Below the pieces are notes generated by a model. The model was given only the letters and a program-made list of their open reading frames with translations, was not told the DNA's origin and did no database searches. The position numbers and the translations under genes are program-made. Shown here one piece after another: positions 11,277 to 22,988 of a stretch of DNA of 64,000 nt; position 1 is the stretch's first letter; each line of letters begins with the position of its first letter. This DNA is from Gonatopus flavifemur. Taxonomy: Eukaryota; Arthropoda; Insecta; Hymenoptera; Dryinidae. The DNA lies in contig JAFFJZ010000010.1 of NCBI GenBank assembly GCA_018340375.1, forward strand, positions 14,074,001 through 14,138,000. The letters run 5' to 3'.

Positions 11277-11806
11277 ATGGCAGCTTCAGCATCAAGCGTC
11301 AACATTGGAAGAACAGAGAGAACCTGTTGGACCACTCGTTTCTTCCCATACAGCACCGGCAGGTTTTCTGGACGTTCCGAAAACGTGCTTGGTTACACAG
11401 GGAACGTGCAAATAACGTCTCATGATGTTCTAAAAACGTCGCATGTATGTCGCAGGAACATGCAAATGTCCCGTTTAGTTCTATTCATGTCTTCTTGCAA
11501 TGTTCTTGGGACGTATTTAAGGAAAGGTTTTCACAACGTTCCGCGGCGTTGCACATATGTTTTTAAAAGGTTAGTTTTCATGGAAGCACGTTTAGAAAAC
11601 GCGGAAAGAACGTCCCGCAGTATATGAAAAGAACGTGCTCGGTACGTATTCATGTGCATCAAAAGCGAAGGTACTCCAAACATTTGGAAAATATGTGCCT
11701 TGGGCACCAACACACGCGGAACCAAGAATATGTTTATAGAACATCCAGAGAACTTTCTGTGCTGTCTGGGTTCCAATGTTGACGCTTGATGCAGAAGCTC
11801 CCATGA
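11277..11806. repeat. Palindrome split by a CCCATACAGCAC element
   Basis: Arms of about 33 bp (CTTCAGCATCAAGCGTCAAC, and its complement near 11773-11805) flank the insertion at 11345-11770, suggesting the element landed inside an older hairpin. Confidence 0.5.
11345..11770. mobile_element. CCCATACAGCAC element, 426 bp, TT duplication
   Basis: Starts CCCATACAGCACCGGC and ends TGTGCTGTCTGGG, with TT on both sides (11343-11344, 11771-11772). It is full of ACGTTC / GAACGT words in inverted order. Sister copies: 25518-25935 (418 bp) and 60592-61015 (424 bp). Confidence 0.75.
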
Positions 11807-11981
11807 AATGGTACCTATAGGCTGGCCTTCCATGGACCGCAATTTCTAGGGAACGGAAAGGAATCCGAAGATTCCGGAAAGACAAAGACATTCACCTCCT
11901 CAGTTTTTATTATTCACAGCTATCGCTTTTTATTCGTTTGACGGTCATTTCATTGACTCGTTCCCTCTAGTATAATATCTC

Positions 11982-12228
11982 TACACTGAGAGAGAAAATT
12001 TCCGGGAACAATAAAATATTTAGTTGAATAGTCGCCATAAAATACTTAATTGATTTGAATAAACTTTCATTAACTCAATTAAATAACTGTTCCCATTGAT
12101 GAAATATTTAATAGCATATTAAATATTTGTTTGATTGAATGAATATTTAATCGAGTCAATGAAAATTTATTCAAATCAATTTATTATTTTATGGCGACTA
12201 TTCAATTAAATTTTTTCTCTCAGTGTAT
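11982..12228. repeat. TACACTGAGAGAGAAAATT palindromic MITE
   Basis: Terminal arms TACACTGAGAGAGAAAATTT and AAATTTTTTCTCTCAGTGTA. Inner arms pair TTGAATAGTCGCCATAAAAT with its complement. About 247 bp, very AT-rich. Confidence 0.8.
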
Positions 12229-12460
12229 AGTTCAATTTCCCGAAAACGGTTCACTGTGTTATTTCACTAATCCCTTCTAGATCCTTGAAGAGGAGCCAAT
12301 GAGCAGTTTTTGAGAAATTGAATTTTCCGGATATATTGAATGAGAATAAGTGATTTCGCAAAATGGTTGAGTGGAGATACCGAGGTTCTACTACTGATCA
12401 GTAAATTGTATATATCCCGAACTGTTATTGTCAATTCAAAACCACCCTCCTACCAAGATA
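12229..12460. other. AT-rich spacer, no feature seen
   Basis: No ORF, repeat end or RNA recognised. Confidence 0.3.
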
Positions 12461-12690
12461 GCACACCAGAATCCCAAATGAATTCTGAAGAAAGAACTCT
12501 TTAAGAACTTTTTTAGAATTCAAAGAGTTCCCAAAGAGTCTCAAAAAGAATCCGATTCGTCGGACATTTAGGAGTTCTCTTTAAATTCTATGAGACTTCT
12601 TTAAGAATTTTAACGGAACCCGCAAATGCCTGCTGAATCAGATTCGTTTTGAGACTCTTTGAGAACTCAGTGTATTCTAAAAGAGTTCTT
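12461..12690. repeat. AAGAGTTCTT / GAATTC word repeat
   Basis: Opens with AAGATAGCACACCAGAATCCC, then AAGAACTCTTT, AGAGTTCCCAAAGAGTC and complements. Same family as 8840-9115. Confidence 0.5.
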
Positions 12691-12893
12691 AGAAGTTATT
12701 GTTCAAAAATCAATTATTCTGCCGCTTTTGTTTTTTTTTTTGGAAATAATGCTACCGATTTTTTACGCCATCTCCCGATTTTTCGCTACCATATCTCCCG
12801 AATTTTACGATTCCGGTTTTGCACCACTGGAGAAAGGGGAAGCGATCAATGGGGTCAGTAAATACGGTCTCGGTCTCAAATTTGGCATCACTG

Positions 12894-13347
12894 ATTGTGT
12901 GTTGTTATTCTCCGGCGGGAAAATTTATGAATCTTTCTACAACAAAATTGCATCGAACTACAACTATATACGTTGGAAACCGCAGTTTTTTAGAACAAAT
13001 TAGAACGTTTTTCATTTCATCTGTCGTAGATGCACACTCAACCAGAAGGCAAATTGTAGTATGATATCAAATCGATGTCGAAGTGGTCGATTTTCATTGA
13101 ATTTCCATCTTATTCTGATACGCTAGATATCAATTCGATATGAAAACGATATCGACAGATTTGATTCTCTGGCTGGGCATGGAGTGCTGTAAATTACTTT
13201 TTTTTTCGAGATAATGTCCTGAAAGAATTCGAATTCCTCTAAATTTTCATCTAAATCTTAATTGTGATTTACAAAAATTTGATCCAAATACATTTCTTAC
13301 AATTGATTCGATGTTTTATACATTTCAAACTCACCATCATTCCGTAC
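12894..13347. other. AT-rich spacer with a GATATCGA-rich patch
   Basis: About 13060-13170 carries several GATATCAAATCGAT-type words. No coding evidence. Confidence 0.3.
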
Positions 13348-13355
13348 ACTGTGAT

Positions 13356-13654
13356 CAGTGCCGTCTTTCTGCAGAGGCTTTGTAGGCTCGGGCCTAGGGT
13401 CCCACGCTGATGGGGGCCCCCGACTCCTTGAACCACCATTTTCTTTAAATCCTACAAGAAAAGAATTTTGAAAAATAAAATAAGTAAAACATGAGCAATA
13501 GATATCCAAATTGCACAGCCAAACGAACTTGATATCTTTATAATTGATTAAAATTTCCAAAAAGATATTGCTATGTACAAGTAAAAGAATTCCCTTACAT
13601 GGGGCCCCCAAGCATTCTGAGCCTAGGGCCCCTTAACTATGAAAGACGGCACTG
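13356..13654. mobile_element. hAT-type MITE, 8-bp duplication ACTGTGAT
   Basis: Inverted ends CAGTGCCGTCTTTC and GAAAGACGGCACTG, flanked by identical ACTGTGAT at 13348-13355 and 13655-13662. Subterminal GGGGCCC / GCCTAGGGCCC is also inverted. The 8-bp duplication and CA..TG ends are hAT hallmarks. No transposase. Confidence 0.88.
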
Positions 13655-13662
13655 ACTGTGAT

Positions 13663-14415
13663 TCTCTCTTCTGTAACAATTTTTTTGGTACGCACATGCG
13701 TCCATTAATTCTATCTTGAAATTTGTTTCCTGATTTGTGTTGTATTTTTGAAATCAACACGATTCGAATATAATTCCCACACAATCTCGGTGTGTATGCG
13801 AGTCCATCAGTTTAGTGTTGATTCCAACATTGTATCAGATTCATTTGATCCCATTGGTAAACTATCCATATTTTTAATTGCGTTGAAGTTGCTCTCTAAT
13901 AGGCACTGTATTATCAGAATTCACTGAAAAAATACCACAAAATATATCCCACCTCTTGAGAAATGTATTCTTGAACAAAAAAAAAACTTATCCTATTTTG
14001 TATTTTGAATATGAAATAACACAAAAATATATCATTCTTCACATATTATCATGGAAGGTATGGTAACATCCTTACAATTACAGTTCAATAAAATCAAATT
14101 GTCTCCTCCTGGTTCTCTAATATAGGAATTTTATGTTTGGACCAAAGAATTTCATCCCGTTTTTGATCAATAAAGTTGGTCTGGGCAGAGCCATATTTTG
14201 ATTTTATTGCTCCATTTTCGAATAATTTGTCAGAAAAGATTTGGCTCAGGTTGTGAAACATTGGAAATCGCTGGTATAAGCTTAAAAGGACATTCCCCTT
14301 CATATTGGTGACTCCCGATTTTGAGTGGAGGAAAGTATAACATGAAATTCTCTTATAATAGTTTATATTTCATATTCATTCGATACATGGAATAAATAAC
14401 ATTTCGTATAAAAAT
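13663..14415. other. Likely 3' UTR and downstream flank of PPIE
   Basis: AT-rich, no repeats recognised. Possible minus-strand polyadenylation signal near 14203. Confidence 0.35.
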
Positions 14416-14733
14416 TCACGTTAATTCTCCACACGTGCTTATCATTACTGGTTGAGTTGGAGTTCCTGATTTAGTTCCACACTTTTCCATTTTTTTCAAA
14501 ACATCTAGACCACTGAGCACGTGTCCAAATACTACATGCTTTCCATCTAACCATTCCGTACGTGCTGTGCATAGGAAAAACTGCGATCCATTGGAATTGG
14601 GCCCGGAATTTGCCATCGATAGGGTTCCAGGTCCAGTGTGTTTCAATGTGAAATTTTCATCGTCAAATTTATTGCCATATATAGATTTTCCACCTGTTCC
14701 ATTATGATTTGTAAAATCTCCACCTTGACACAT
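14416..14733 (-). CDS. PPIE: PPIE exon 4 (cyclophilin C-half, stop)
   Basis: Starts right after TTATTCAAG with [15 protein letters not shown] and ends CGELT-stop. It holds Q191, the FFL core strand and the [10 protein letters not shown] signature. The 3' UTR presumably continues below 14416; a reverse-strand AATAAA lies near 14203-14208. Confidence 0.96.
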   Translation of the reverse strand: MCQGGDFTNHNGTGGKSIYGNKFDDENFTLKHTGPGTLSMANSGPNSNGSQFFLCTARTEWLDGKHVVFGHVLSGLDVLKKMEKCGTKSGTPTQPVMISTCGELT

Positions 14734-17700
14734 CTTGAATAAGTTAAAAAGAGTTCAGGAATATAATTTGTATTATTATTTATTATTGGAATCATATTTA
14801 AATGCACGTCATACGTTATAGGATTTGACGTGATAATGTTTCTCAATAAAAAAACAATTCACTAAAGGAATCCTGACAAAATACGATATTTTTTGTAATG
14901 AGATATTTAAGAAAATATTAGACTGGATGTCTAGCATCAGTAATATAATAAATTTCCTAACGGTTTCTAAATAATTCGGAAAATTTTCCTGCCTACTTTG
15001 AAATCCAAAAATTTGTTAAATTGTCACCATTATTGTATTTCATAATCAATCTTGAAAGGATTATTTGCATCATTTTGAGGGTTTCTTATTTCTTCAAAAG
15101 CAAGGGCTTCATAACTAGATGATGAATTTCAATTGCAAATGTTTGTTGGTATGGCAAGTATACTTTTTCTCACAATTTATTTCATTCCTAGGGTTCATTC
15201 AAATATTATATACTACGGAGAAGATGAGTAGAGTACTCCTCTTCATATTCTATAATCCTTTATCTTGTTTTTTATTTTAGTTTTCATTTTCTGTTGAATG
15301 AAAGCTCAAGCAAAAGCTTCCAAGATAATGCATAAGAACAGATCCCAAAAGATTTCACCCTGTCATGTTCTTCGACTTTCCATCAATGCTAAAATGAGGT
15401 CAGTCTTCCATTTCTTCGAATAATATTTTTAATGGAGACTTGTCCATGGAAAAAATGAAAATAATTTTATAATTCATTTGACCTGAATTTGAATGAGTCG
15501 ATTCGGCGACGCCCTTGAGTGTAACTACCATCCAGACCTAGATTCTAAAAAACGATTGTGAAATGTTCTCAACAGAAAAAATGGTGAGAGCGAAATTCCT
15601 CCATAATGGGTGACTATTTTCCCATAATTTGGTAGAGTTTTACTTTACTTTGTGGAGGATTCAACACTCAAAGAGCAGAATATTTCCATGAAATGTAGGA
15701 AAAATCTCTTGTTCTTGATGGAAAAACAATTCCCCCACAATCAGGGGATAGAATTCACCACTTAAGTTAGAAAACACTTTCTAAATTTTATTTGAATTAC
15801 CGCAATCATGCCAAAAGAAATATTTTCATGACATATTAGTACTCTCATCATCATAAAGTAATCAGTCTTATGACTGGTTTGATGAAATCCTCCAACCCTG
15901 TCTATTATCCGCTAAACGCTTGAATTCTACATATCTACAACAACCCTTATCTTGTATAATTTGCTTCATATAACTATATCTTGGTCTACCTTTGCGAGTT
16001 TCGCCATTCATTTTTCTTTCTAATATCGTTTTCAATTAACTGCCATATCTTAATGTGTGTCCTATCAGAAAGACTTCTTTTTTCATTTACCTTGTCAAGT
16101 ACTTCTCTATTTTTTACTTTCTCCATCCACTTTATTTTAAGATTAGTACTCTGGAACAATTTTATTCGGAATATTCAACTATCACTAGTATATTGATATT
16201 TTCCTTTTCTTTTTCCAAACGCAAAGATGACGACGAAATGAAAACAACGCAAGAAGAAATTACATTCATCTTCATTTTGGTTTAATGATGATTTTAACCC
16301 GTGGTTGGTTACCAGGGCAAAAAGGCACATAACTTTTTTAAAACAAATCGAAATTCCTGCATCTTCATCATTTGGGACCTACGATTTTGTGCGTTACAAA
16401 CATCACTTATTCCTCCTTCAATAGCCACAAGTTGCCTGTTTATGAGTTTGCTATAGCCTCGATGAATAATGATGAAAACTTTTACTTCTGTTTTGAGGGT
16501 GACCCACGGAGAACCATAGTTTTATATGAATTTCAAATGACCAATAATCGTTAATTAAACATTTTGAAAAGGATACAAAGTCTGGAATGATTCTGTGAAA
16601 AGTGCTTCCTTGATATCCATATCCCTTTTCATGAGTACAAAGGGCACGAAAATTCTCTGCAGTTTTTGGAACAATATCTGCTCTCAGCATCATAATGATT
16701 CTTCCTATTTCTTGTTTTCCAATAGTGATATCAAAGTACACCTGCGGATTTTGTTTGCCCTTGACCGGTGGAGCCAAATCGTCCATTTTTGAATCATCAT
16801 CGTTTTTAAGTGTTTCCCCAGCATGTTCTTGCAACCAAGTGTCATCGGCCCATATAGGTTTCGATGAACCTTCTTTGATTTTCTGGGGTTTTGCTATATT
16901 GACTCTTATAGTGCGTCCAAATAATTCTGAATCGTTCTGTAAAGAATAATTAATAAAAGTCAAAACATCATAAGATCTGAGTTAGTGTTAGAGTAGTTTA
17001 GTAATCGCAAATGCATAGATGTTGAAATTTCTCACAATTGAAACAAAAAGAAGTTGAAATGTGTTGCATAAAATTGTGAAATTTTCCAATCCCACACTGG
17101 TACAGAATTGAGGCAACTTATAGTTTTGTATGATATATTCTGTGATTTGTGGAATTAATAATAGCAGTATATTGAACTATATAGGATCAACTACTCAGTA
17201 GATAAACGATGACCAATAGATGGACGATCCATGAAAAAAATTAGTATTAGAAATTTCTGCTACATTAAAATAATTTGATTGTTTTCATAAGAAGTTACTT
17301 CTGTTGTGAGAAGAATCGAATTATTTTAGTGTAGCAGAAATTTGTAATAGTTACTTCTTTTATGAATCGTCCATCTATTGATCATCGTTTAATCTCCTGG
17401 GTAATTCACCCTAATAAAGGACGGGAGAAAAAACGACCACCAGTTATGGTATTCGCGTTTTTTATATGATTCCAGTTAATTCAAGTGAATACTGACAGTA
17501 GATACTTTCAACAGATTTTAACCGGGTTTAAGAGGACAGTTGACCGCATTTCCTATGATGAAAACCAACAGAAAGTCGAAGTCAGGCAGAAATTCCATAA
17601 CAGATTTTGACAGACATTTTAAGCAAGGCTGACGCTACACTAATGTACTTTTGCTTAAAAATTGTTCAAATATAGTAAACATAGATATCTAGAGATATCT

Positions 17701-20563
17701 ATCAGTGCATCAAAGAAATTAAAAATTCATACACGAAAAAAAAATCGTGGGTTTTTTACATGAGGGTTTCTGAGCGAATAACCCATGGTAACGACCAAGC
17801 GTTTATAGCACTTGGTGCTACAAACGCTTGGACGTTGCCATGGGTTATTCGCACAGAACCTTTCGTGTAAAAAACACACGATTTGTTTTTCCATGTAGGT
17901 GAGAGTGAGGTTGGATTTATTATGCGGTTTTTCAGTTTCTTACGCAACATACTCGGTTTCTGACACGTAATATATGTAAGATACTTGAATCCTCCTTATC
18001 CCTCAAAGACCAGGGGTTAGTTTTGCAGCTAAGATAGTCGGTTTCCCTTTTAGGGCCAGCAGAATTGCTGTACAACGCGATATTTGGATTCTATTGAAAC
18101 ACATTGAAATAGTTTGGAATAAACGATTTGGTATTATGCAAAGTACCCAACCAATAATGTGCTCGACCGTAGGTAGAACCCGACTAGGCCAGGATGGGCT
18201 GGTTGGGGGTTCTGGACACTGATCTATAGTATACACTCGATAGTGCACAGCTCGTCGAATGGAGTTGAATGATCATAACTTTTTGCAGAAAACAGATTTG
18301 AACATCTGAAACGTTTGGGAGAATGCCACTCAATCGATTCCTGGTGCAAATCAAGTTTCAGCAACGTTCAATCAAAAGTCGAAACAATCGATTGCTACAC
18401 CGAGAAAAAGCAAACTCTAGACGCAAGGAAGCACTCCATGCTTCTAACGCATTTGTTACAACGTACATTAAACGCATGAGCCTATGCTTTTTGAGTACGA
18501 GTCCCATGTCTTCTAAGCGTGTTGCTATGCGTTGAAAGCACGTTATAACAACAGCGTTAGAAGCATGAAGGGCTCCCTTGCGTTTAGAGCTTGCTTATTC
18601 TTTCGGTTTATAGTTACGGCCGATAACTTCCACTTCATTTCGCCGAACGTGTTCCATTTAGAGAATTACATGTATCGGTGGAATTGCCTCTATCCAACGG
18701 AATGTAATAGAATCAACCAATCCTGCGCGGTTGTTGAGCAGAAAGAAGGTAGAATTGCTCCTTCATGGCGGCGCTTTGATGGGGAGCCAAATTCGAATAC
18801 GGGAAGGCTATGCTATGTACTATTCACTGTATATTATAGATCAGTGGTTCTGGATTATATCCAGGCTAACGTGAATCGGGCACATTGTCGGTACACTTTG
18901 CATATCACTATAGTCGTATCAAGGGCACCCAAAAAGCTTCAAGAGAAGCAGGAAATTTAAAAGGAAACAACTCTTCTTTCCTCATATTCCAGAGGGTTCA
19001 AAGTATCTTTTGAGTCAAGGGAAGAATTGATTCTTCTTTTCATTCTAGTGGTCATATCCTTTGAAGTGATACCAGCATTACCATCCAAGCACGTTGGTTC
19101 GAAAAGAACACGCCTATACAATAAAAAGGAAGGTTCGATATCATCATCAGCGTCCTCTTAACAGACGTATATCAATCACACTCGCCACACAACTGAGTCT
19201 GATAATGTTTCCTATACTCATTAATACACATTTACCATATTATCAATTGCTGCTTGAGCATCTTCCGCTGTTTCAAATTCAATGAATGCGAATCCTCTAT
19301 GTTTCTCAGATTCATAATCTAATGGTATTTGCACATCTATTATTTCACCAAAAGGTATAAATGCAGCATGAAGTATTTTTTCGTCCACTTCTTCGGCAAG
19401 GCCACCTACACAAAATGCAAAATAAGAAATCATTAAAAATCATAAGTCAAAGATCCAAAACAATTTCTCAATTTTACAATGATCAATCAGTGTTTGTATT
19501 CTTTGTTGCTGACATAGTTGTTAGATGATTTTCTCAATATATAAATTTTGAATCTTCCAAAGCTCAACAGTTTATTGTGGAGAGATTATACACATTTAAG
19601 GATAGAGTTACTGTTTTCTTTTACAAAATATTTCTTCACAGTAAAAATTAATTCAACTGAATAGTAAATCCTTGAACAATTCATTCTTCTTCGGCATAGA
19701 TAATCCAGATAAGCACAAGAGTTTTGAAAGAGTTCTTCATGAATACACTGTATTCATTATGAGCCTTTTTGGAAGTTCATTTATCTACGATGAACGTGAC
19801 ATTTTTACAACTCTATGTGAAATTTCTTGTGAAAAGTATAGAATGAATGCAATTTGTAATCGCTTGTGTACAAATCATGCATAAGTTTTCATAATAAAGT
19901 ACAAATGTAGTTCTGTTGTGCTCAGCATAGTGAGATTACAGCAGTGAATTTGTGTAATAATACAATCAGAGTTTTCAAGTTTGGTTCTCATTTTCCACAT
20001 TGTAGATGTTGAAGTTTGAATCGTTTTGGGAAGAAAAATAAATTTGAATGAAATTCAATGCAGTATAATAATGTATAATTGATTCATTGACAATGAACTT
20101 TTATGTGACTGACGAAGTAGCCAGGTATCTTTCGTTTCATTGAAATGAATATGATACGACATCTCAGTCACATATACATGAAGAAAACAGTGCAATAATG
20201 GTTACTTTGCCACAGCACTTGTTCTTTTCAGTACAGTAAAAGGTACTGTACTGACAGAAATCAGTACTGTACCAGGAGAAACGAGTGCTGTAGCAGAGTA
20301 GCCATTACTATACTGTTTTCTCCGTGTAAAAGTGGAGATGTTCTCTTTTAAATTCTACAGATGAATTCGTTTTAAAACTGATTAATATTCCAGGACTGGT
20401 TTCACAAGAGAAGTTTGATTGAAGTTCTTGATTCAATTCTTTCTGAGTATTCATTGCTCCCAGACTTATCTTGAAACTTATTAGTCTTTTTTTCTAGTAA
20501 AAATTGTATAATTATACTCATGTATATACCTACGTAAATCGTTCTCTTCGAATTACTACCCAT
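14416..20563 (-). CDS. PPIE: Cyclophilin E / PPIE (Cyp33): RRM plus peptidyl-prolyl isomerase
   Basis: Four exons read on the minus strand: 20563-20530, 19405-19236, 16936-16577 and 14733-14416 (TGA at 14418-14416). All introns are GT-AG and the phases agree, giving 293 aa against 301 in human PPIE. An RRM spans about residues 7-82, with RNP2 IYVGGL split by intron 1 and RNP1 [11 protein letters not shown] linker holds [11 protein letters not shown]. The cyclophilin domain (about 130-293) keeps the CypA active-site set at a constant offset of 128: R183, F188, M189, Q191, W249 and H254. Known family role: a nuclear RNA-binding prolyl isomerase associated with the spliceosome and, in animals, with the MLL PHD finger. 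The start is the ATG of the short first exon, giving [12 protein letters not shown]; no other upstream ATG fits the RRM. There is no frameshift or missing catalytic residue, so the gene looks functional. Introns of 1124, 2300 and 1843 bp hold MITEs. Confidence 0.96.
14734..16576 (-). other. PPIE: PPIE intron 3
   Basis: GT-AG intron of 1843 bp. About 15560-15790 holds a degenerate hairpin-type repeat (a similar stretch is at 54905-55020). The rest is AT-rich with no ORF of substance. Confidence 0.7.
16577..16936 (-). CDS. PPIE: PPIE exon 3 (RRM end, linker, cyclophilin N-half)
   Basis: Encodes residues 69-188, from [13 protein letters not shown] to TFHRIIPDF, and ends with catalytic R183 and F188. 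The acceptor is CTTTACAG and the donor TTT|GTATCC; both boundaries are phase 0. The linker is acidic and shorter than in human PPIE. Confidence 0.96.
17200..17394. repeat. Hairpin MITE in PPIE intron 2 (first)
   Basis: GATAAACGATGACCAATAGA and on pairs with its complement ending near 17394; GAAATTTCTGCTACA pairs with TGTAGCAGAAATTT. About 195 bp. Confidence 0.75.
17734..17897. repeat. Hairpin MITE in PPIE intron 2 (second)
   Basis: CGAATAACCCATGG pairs with CCATGGGTTATTCG, and AAGCGTTTATAGCAC with GTGCTACAAACGCTT. The ends are ATCGTGGGTTTTTTAC and complement. About 164 bp. Confidence 0.8.
18396..18609. repeat. Hairpin MITE in PPIE intron 2 (third)
   Basis: Ends ACACCGAGAAAAAGCAAACT and its complement; inner words AACGC / GCGTT are repeated. 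About 214 bp. Confidence 0.75.
19236..19405 (-). CDS. PPIE: PPIE exon 2 (most of the RRM)
   Basis: Encodes residues 13-68, from GLAEEVDEK to AAIDNM, with RNP1 inside. The acceptor is TTTTGTGTAG and the donor ATG|GTAAAT. It enters in phase 1 and leaves in phase 0. Confidence 0.96.
19406..20529 (-). other. PPIE: PPIE intron 1
   Basis: GT-AG intron of 1124 bp. It contains the hairpin at 20174-20330 and, at about 19690-19780, a decayed relative of the 9454-9540 element (AGCACAAGAGTTTTG, TGAATACACTGTATTCA). Confidence 0.7.
20174..20330. repeat. Hairpin MITE in PPIE intron 1
   Basis: GAAGAAAACAGTGCAATAATGG pairs with its complement ending near 20330; the centre repeats CAGTACTGTAC. About 157 bp. 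Confidence 0.75.
20530..20563 (-). CDS. PPIE: PPIE exon 1 (start codon, first half of RNP2)
   Basis: A 34-nt exon too short for ordinary ORF calling. The ATG is at 20563-20561, it reads [11 protein letters not shown] plus one base, and the donor is G|GTATAT at 20529. It was found by searching upstream for the missing RNP2 strand. Phase 1 matches the acceptor of exon 2. A TATATA run at about 20655-20647, roughly 85 bp upstream on the same strand, could serve the promoter, but this is weak. Confidence 0.9.
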
Positions 20564-20965
20564 CGTGAGATTTCCAAATCTGTATTGAATCCTCGATTAT
20601 GATTTATCAGTTGACTGTATTCCAGCAACTGCCAGCAACCACCACAATATATAAAAAAACAATCCTCGATTTTTTGTTACAAGGTTATGTTGTTCTGCAT
20701 TGCTGTTTTTGAAATCGAGTGTGGTGCAGGTGTGATCAACATGAAGGTAAACAGCAGCAGAAAATGTCAGCAACGGTGCGTTCGCACTGGAGGTGACATT
20801 GTACCAAGTGCCTGAAATTGCATTTACCCGAAAGACAATGATTTGTGGATTCCATGATAATCACTAGAAGTTCCTAGTCCTCCTCAAATGGCCGCAGACT
20901 TTACCGCTTTCGGGCATTTGCTACTTCACCGTGTTAACCCATTATGACTCATAGCTAGCACAGCA
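20564..20965 (-). promoter_or_regulatory. Upstream region of PPIE
   Basis: The 5' UTR and promoter must lie here. The only motif I see is a TATATA run near 20650. A CAGCAAC / GTTGCTG patch lies around 20625-20640. Confidence 0.25.
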
Positions 20966-21347
20966 TTAGCAGATGAATAGCAGAGATTGCTAACGCACTG
21001 TTGAAATCTTGGTCCGTATCACGTTGTTTTCTTTTGAAGAAAAATATGTGATTCGTTGAATTTTCGTTCTAAGCCAACCAGCATGAAGAGATAAACGGAA
21101 AACGTGATAATGCCAACCAGAAACTGGACTATGGTTTCCATATCTCGTTAGCAATCTCTTCAACTCATTTCTGGCATTAGCTAAATTCGTTCACTAGTGT
21201 CCCAAGTTACCCCAACTTACTCCAAGTATTTTAGATTTACTATTTCCAGTTATAGAGACGAAATGATTGGTTTGGTACAAGTTGGAGCAACTCAGACCAC
21301 GTAGAACCAACAAACCTGAACGAACCTATTGATAGCGCCAAACGAAT

Positions 21348-21415
21348 AACACCATGGATTGCATCAGCAAAAAATTAGATATACATGTTTTTTTGCTGAT
21401 GCAATCCATGGTGTT
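21348..21415. repeat. Perfect 27-bp stem, 14-nt loop hairpin
   Basis: AACACCATGGATTGCATCAG at 21348 pairs exactly with the arm at 21389-21415. The size suits a small-RNA precursor, but palindromic repeats are so common here that a repeat end is at least as likely. Confidence 0.5.
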
Positions 21416-22357
21416 GTTAGTTTAAACTCATGTAACATAGAATATTCTGAGAATATTCTCACAACATCCGTAAAACGTACTGTATCGAATATTCCTAAAA
21501 AGAGCGTAGAAGCTTCGTAAATATTCATAGAAGATTCATAGAACATTTGAATGGGACTGCTTCGAATATTCTAGGAACGTTCGTACAATATGCGTACAAA
21601 GTTTGTAGAGAGATTGATAAGCAGCGCATGCGCAAGCATCTTAATGACATGAATTCAGTAATAGCGGATAATGTTGTTGACAAGCTACAGACCCTTGGAG
21701 GATATATCATTCTGATTTGTATTTGGGGAATGAGAGATTTATAAATGTGCATTTTAATATCCCGAATGTTTTGAGAACGTCATGCGTGAAAAATAATCAT
21801 CAAAAGTGTAATAAAATTTGAAGAAATATCGTACATATTACATAGGATTGCTTGTTGTGATCATAAGTATCTCACCCATCCATGTGAATCCATGATATTG
21901 CTAAAAATCCATGATGACAGGTGTTCATTGATTGAAAGAATTGATTGTGAATTATTTGTCGTTTACATGCAGAAGTTATATTGGCAGGAATTCCTATTTT
22001 ACATAGCATTTTTTCACAATATTCCCACAATATTCGTGGCATAATGTTCTGAGAATATTTGAAACCGTCTCATTCAAACATTCTGAGAATGTGCGTAGAA
22101 TATATTCGCACGTAATAAAAATCTTCTTAGAATATTCGAATATCCTCAACGTATATTCTTAGAACATTCTCAGAACGTGCTTGTGCTACCTAACCAGAGA
22201 TGAGTTGAAGAGATTGCTAACGAGATATGAAAACCATAGTCCAGTTTCTGATTGGCAGTATCACGTCTTCCGTTTATCTCTTCATGCTGGTTGGCTTAGA
22301 AGGAAAATTCAACCATTCATATATTTTTCTTCAAAAGAAAAAAACGTGATACGGACC

Positions 22358-22634
22358 TTAGAGCATATACTACTGGAGCGAGCATCCCATATCAAAACAG
22401 TGTTGCAAAACGGTCTCGTCTGTGCGGACAGAGAGGGCAATAAAAGTCAGGAGGAGCTCTCTTTTTACTTATTCTGGATTGATTGTAACAACAGAATTAA
22501 TAACACTTTCCGTTGAGGCAGCCAATGAAGATCAACTAGAAAGAGAGATCGTCCTGACTTCTATATCTGTTTCACTCGACATATCTGGAACCACTTTTTC
22601 GGTTAGATGCTCGCTCCAGTAGTATATGCTCTAA
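22358..22634. mobile_element. TTAGAGCATATA MITE, 10-bp duplication
   Basis: Inverted ends TTAGAGCATATACTACTGGA and complement. Flanked by GATACGGACC (22348-22357) and GATACAGACC (22635-22644). The opposite arm of the host element holds GATACGGACC once, which is the empty site. A 9-10 bp duplication fits Mutator-like elements. Confidence 0.75.
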
Positions 22635-22690
22635 GATACAGACCATGATTTTAACATTGCGTTAGCAATCTCTGCTATTCATCTCTGGTT

Positions 22691-22980
22691 TAAACCTATT
22701 AGCAATAGCGGGTTCATGAGACTGACCCTATTCGTTCTATCGTTGTTTATAATAATTTTATTGCCAGATAAATTTTTTTTCGGATCAAGTAAATATATTT
22801 TCTTTCAGGATTTCTCCCGTAGAATCGATTGCCGCTCTTAGTTGTTTGAGACTCTGAAGTTTTAGTTGAGTTGTTTAAACAATGTTGCAATAAACAATCA
22901 AATCGTTGAACAAAAAACACGTATATCTTATGTTTTGTTGATACAATCGATGGCGTAATTTGTTCGGCGCTTTCAATTCT
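22691..22980. other. AT-rich spacer, no feature seen
   Basis: No gene or clear repeat recognised. Confidence 0.3.
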
Positions 22981-22988
22981 GTGCCAGC

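Larger units (their letters stand above)
10704..12893. repeat. Inverted CAGTGATGCCA ends around nested repeats
   Basis: The arm at 10704-10763 (CAGTGATGCCAGATTCGAGA) is the reverse complement of 12831-12893, including GCTTCCCCTTTCTC. The ends look hAT-like, but the flanking 8-mers do not match. It may be one old element filled with later insertions, or halves of two copies. The inside is described separately. Confidence 0.45.
16937..19235 (-). other. PPIE: PPIE intron 2 with three hairpin MITEs
   Basis: GT-AG intron of 2299 bp carrying palindromes at 17200-17394, 17734-17897 and 18396-18609. Sequence between them is unremarkable. Confidence 0.7.
20966..22690. mobile_element. 1.7-kb element with long inverted arms
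   Basis: The left arm 20970-21177 (AGATGAATAGCAGAGATTGC and on) is the complement of 22195-22357 plus 22645-22687. The right arm is interrupted by the MITE at 22358-22634. The middle carries GAATATTCTGAGAATATTC words and a 27-bp hairpin. No transposase frame. Confidence 0.7.

Noticed and set aside
10704..12893. A complete 2.2-kb hAT transposon
   Set aside because: Inverted ends exist but no matching 8-bp duplication and no transposase; kept only as inverted ends around nested repeats.
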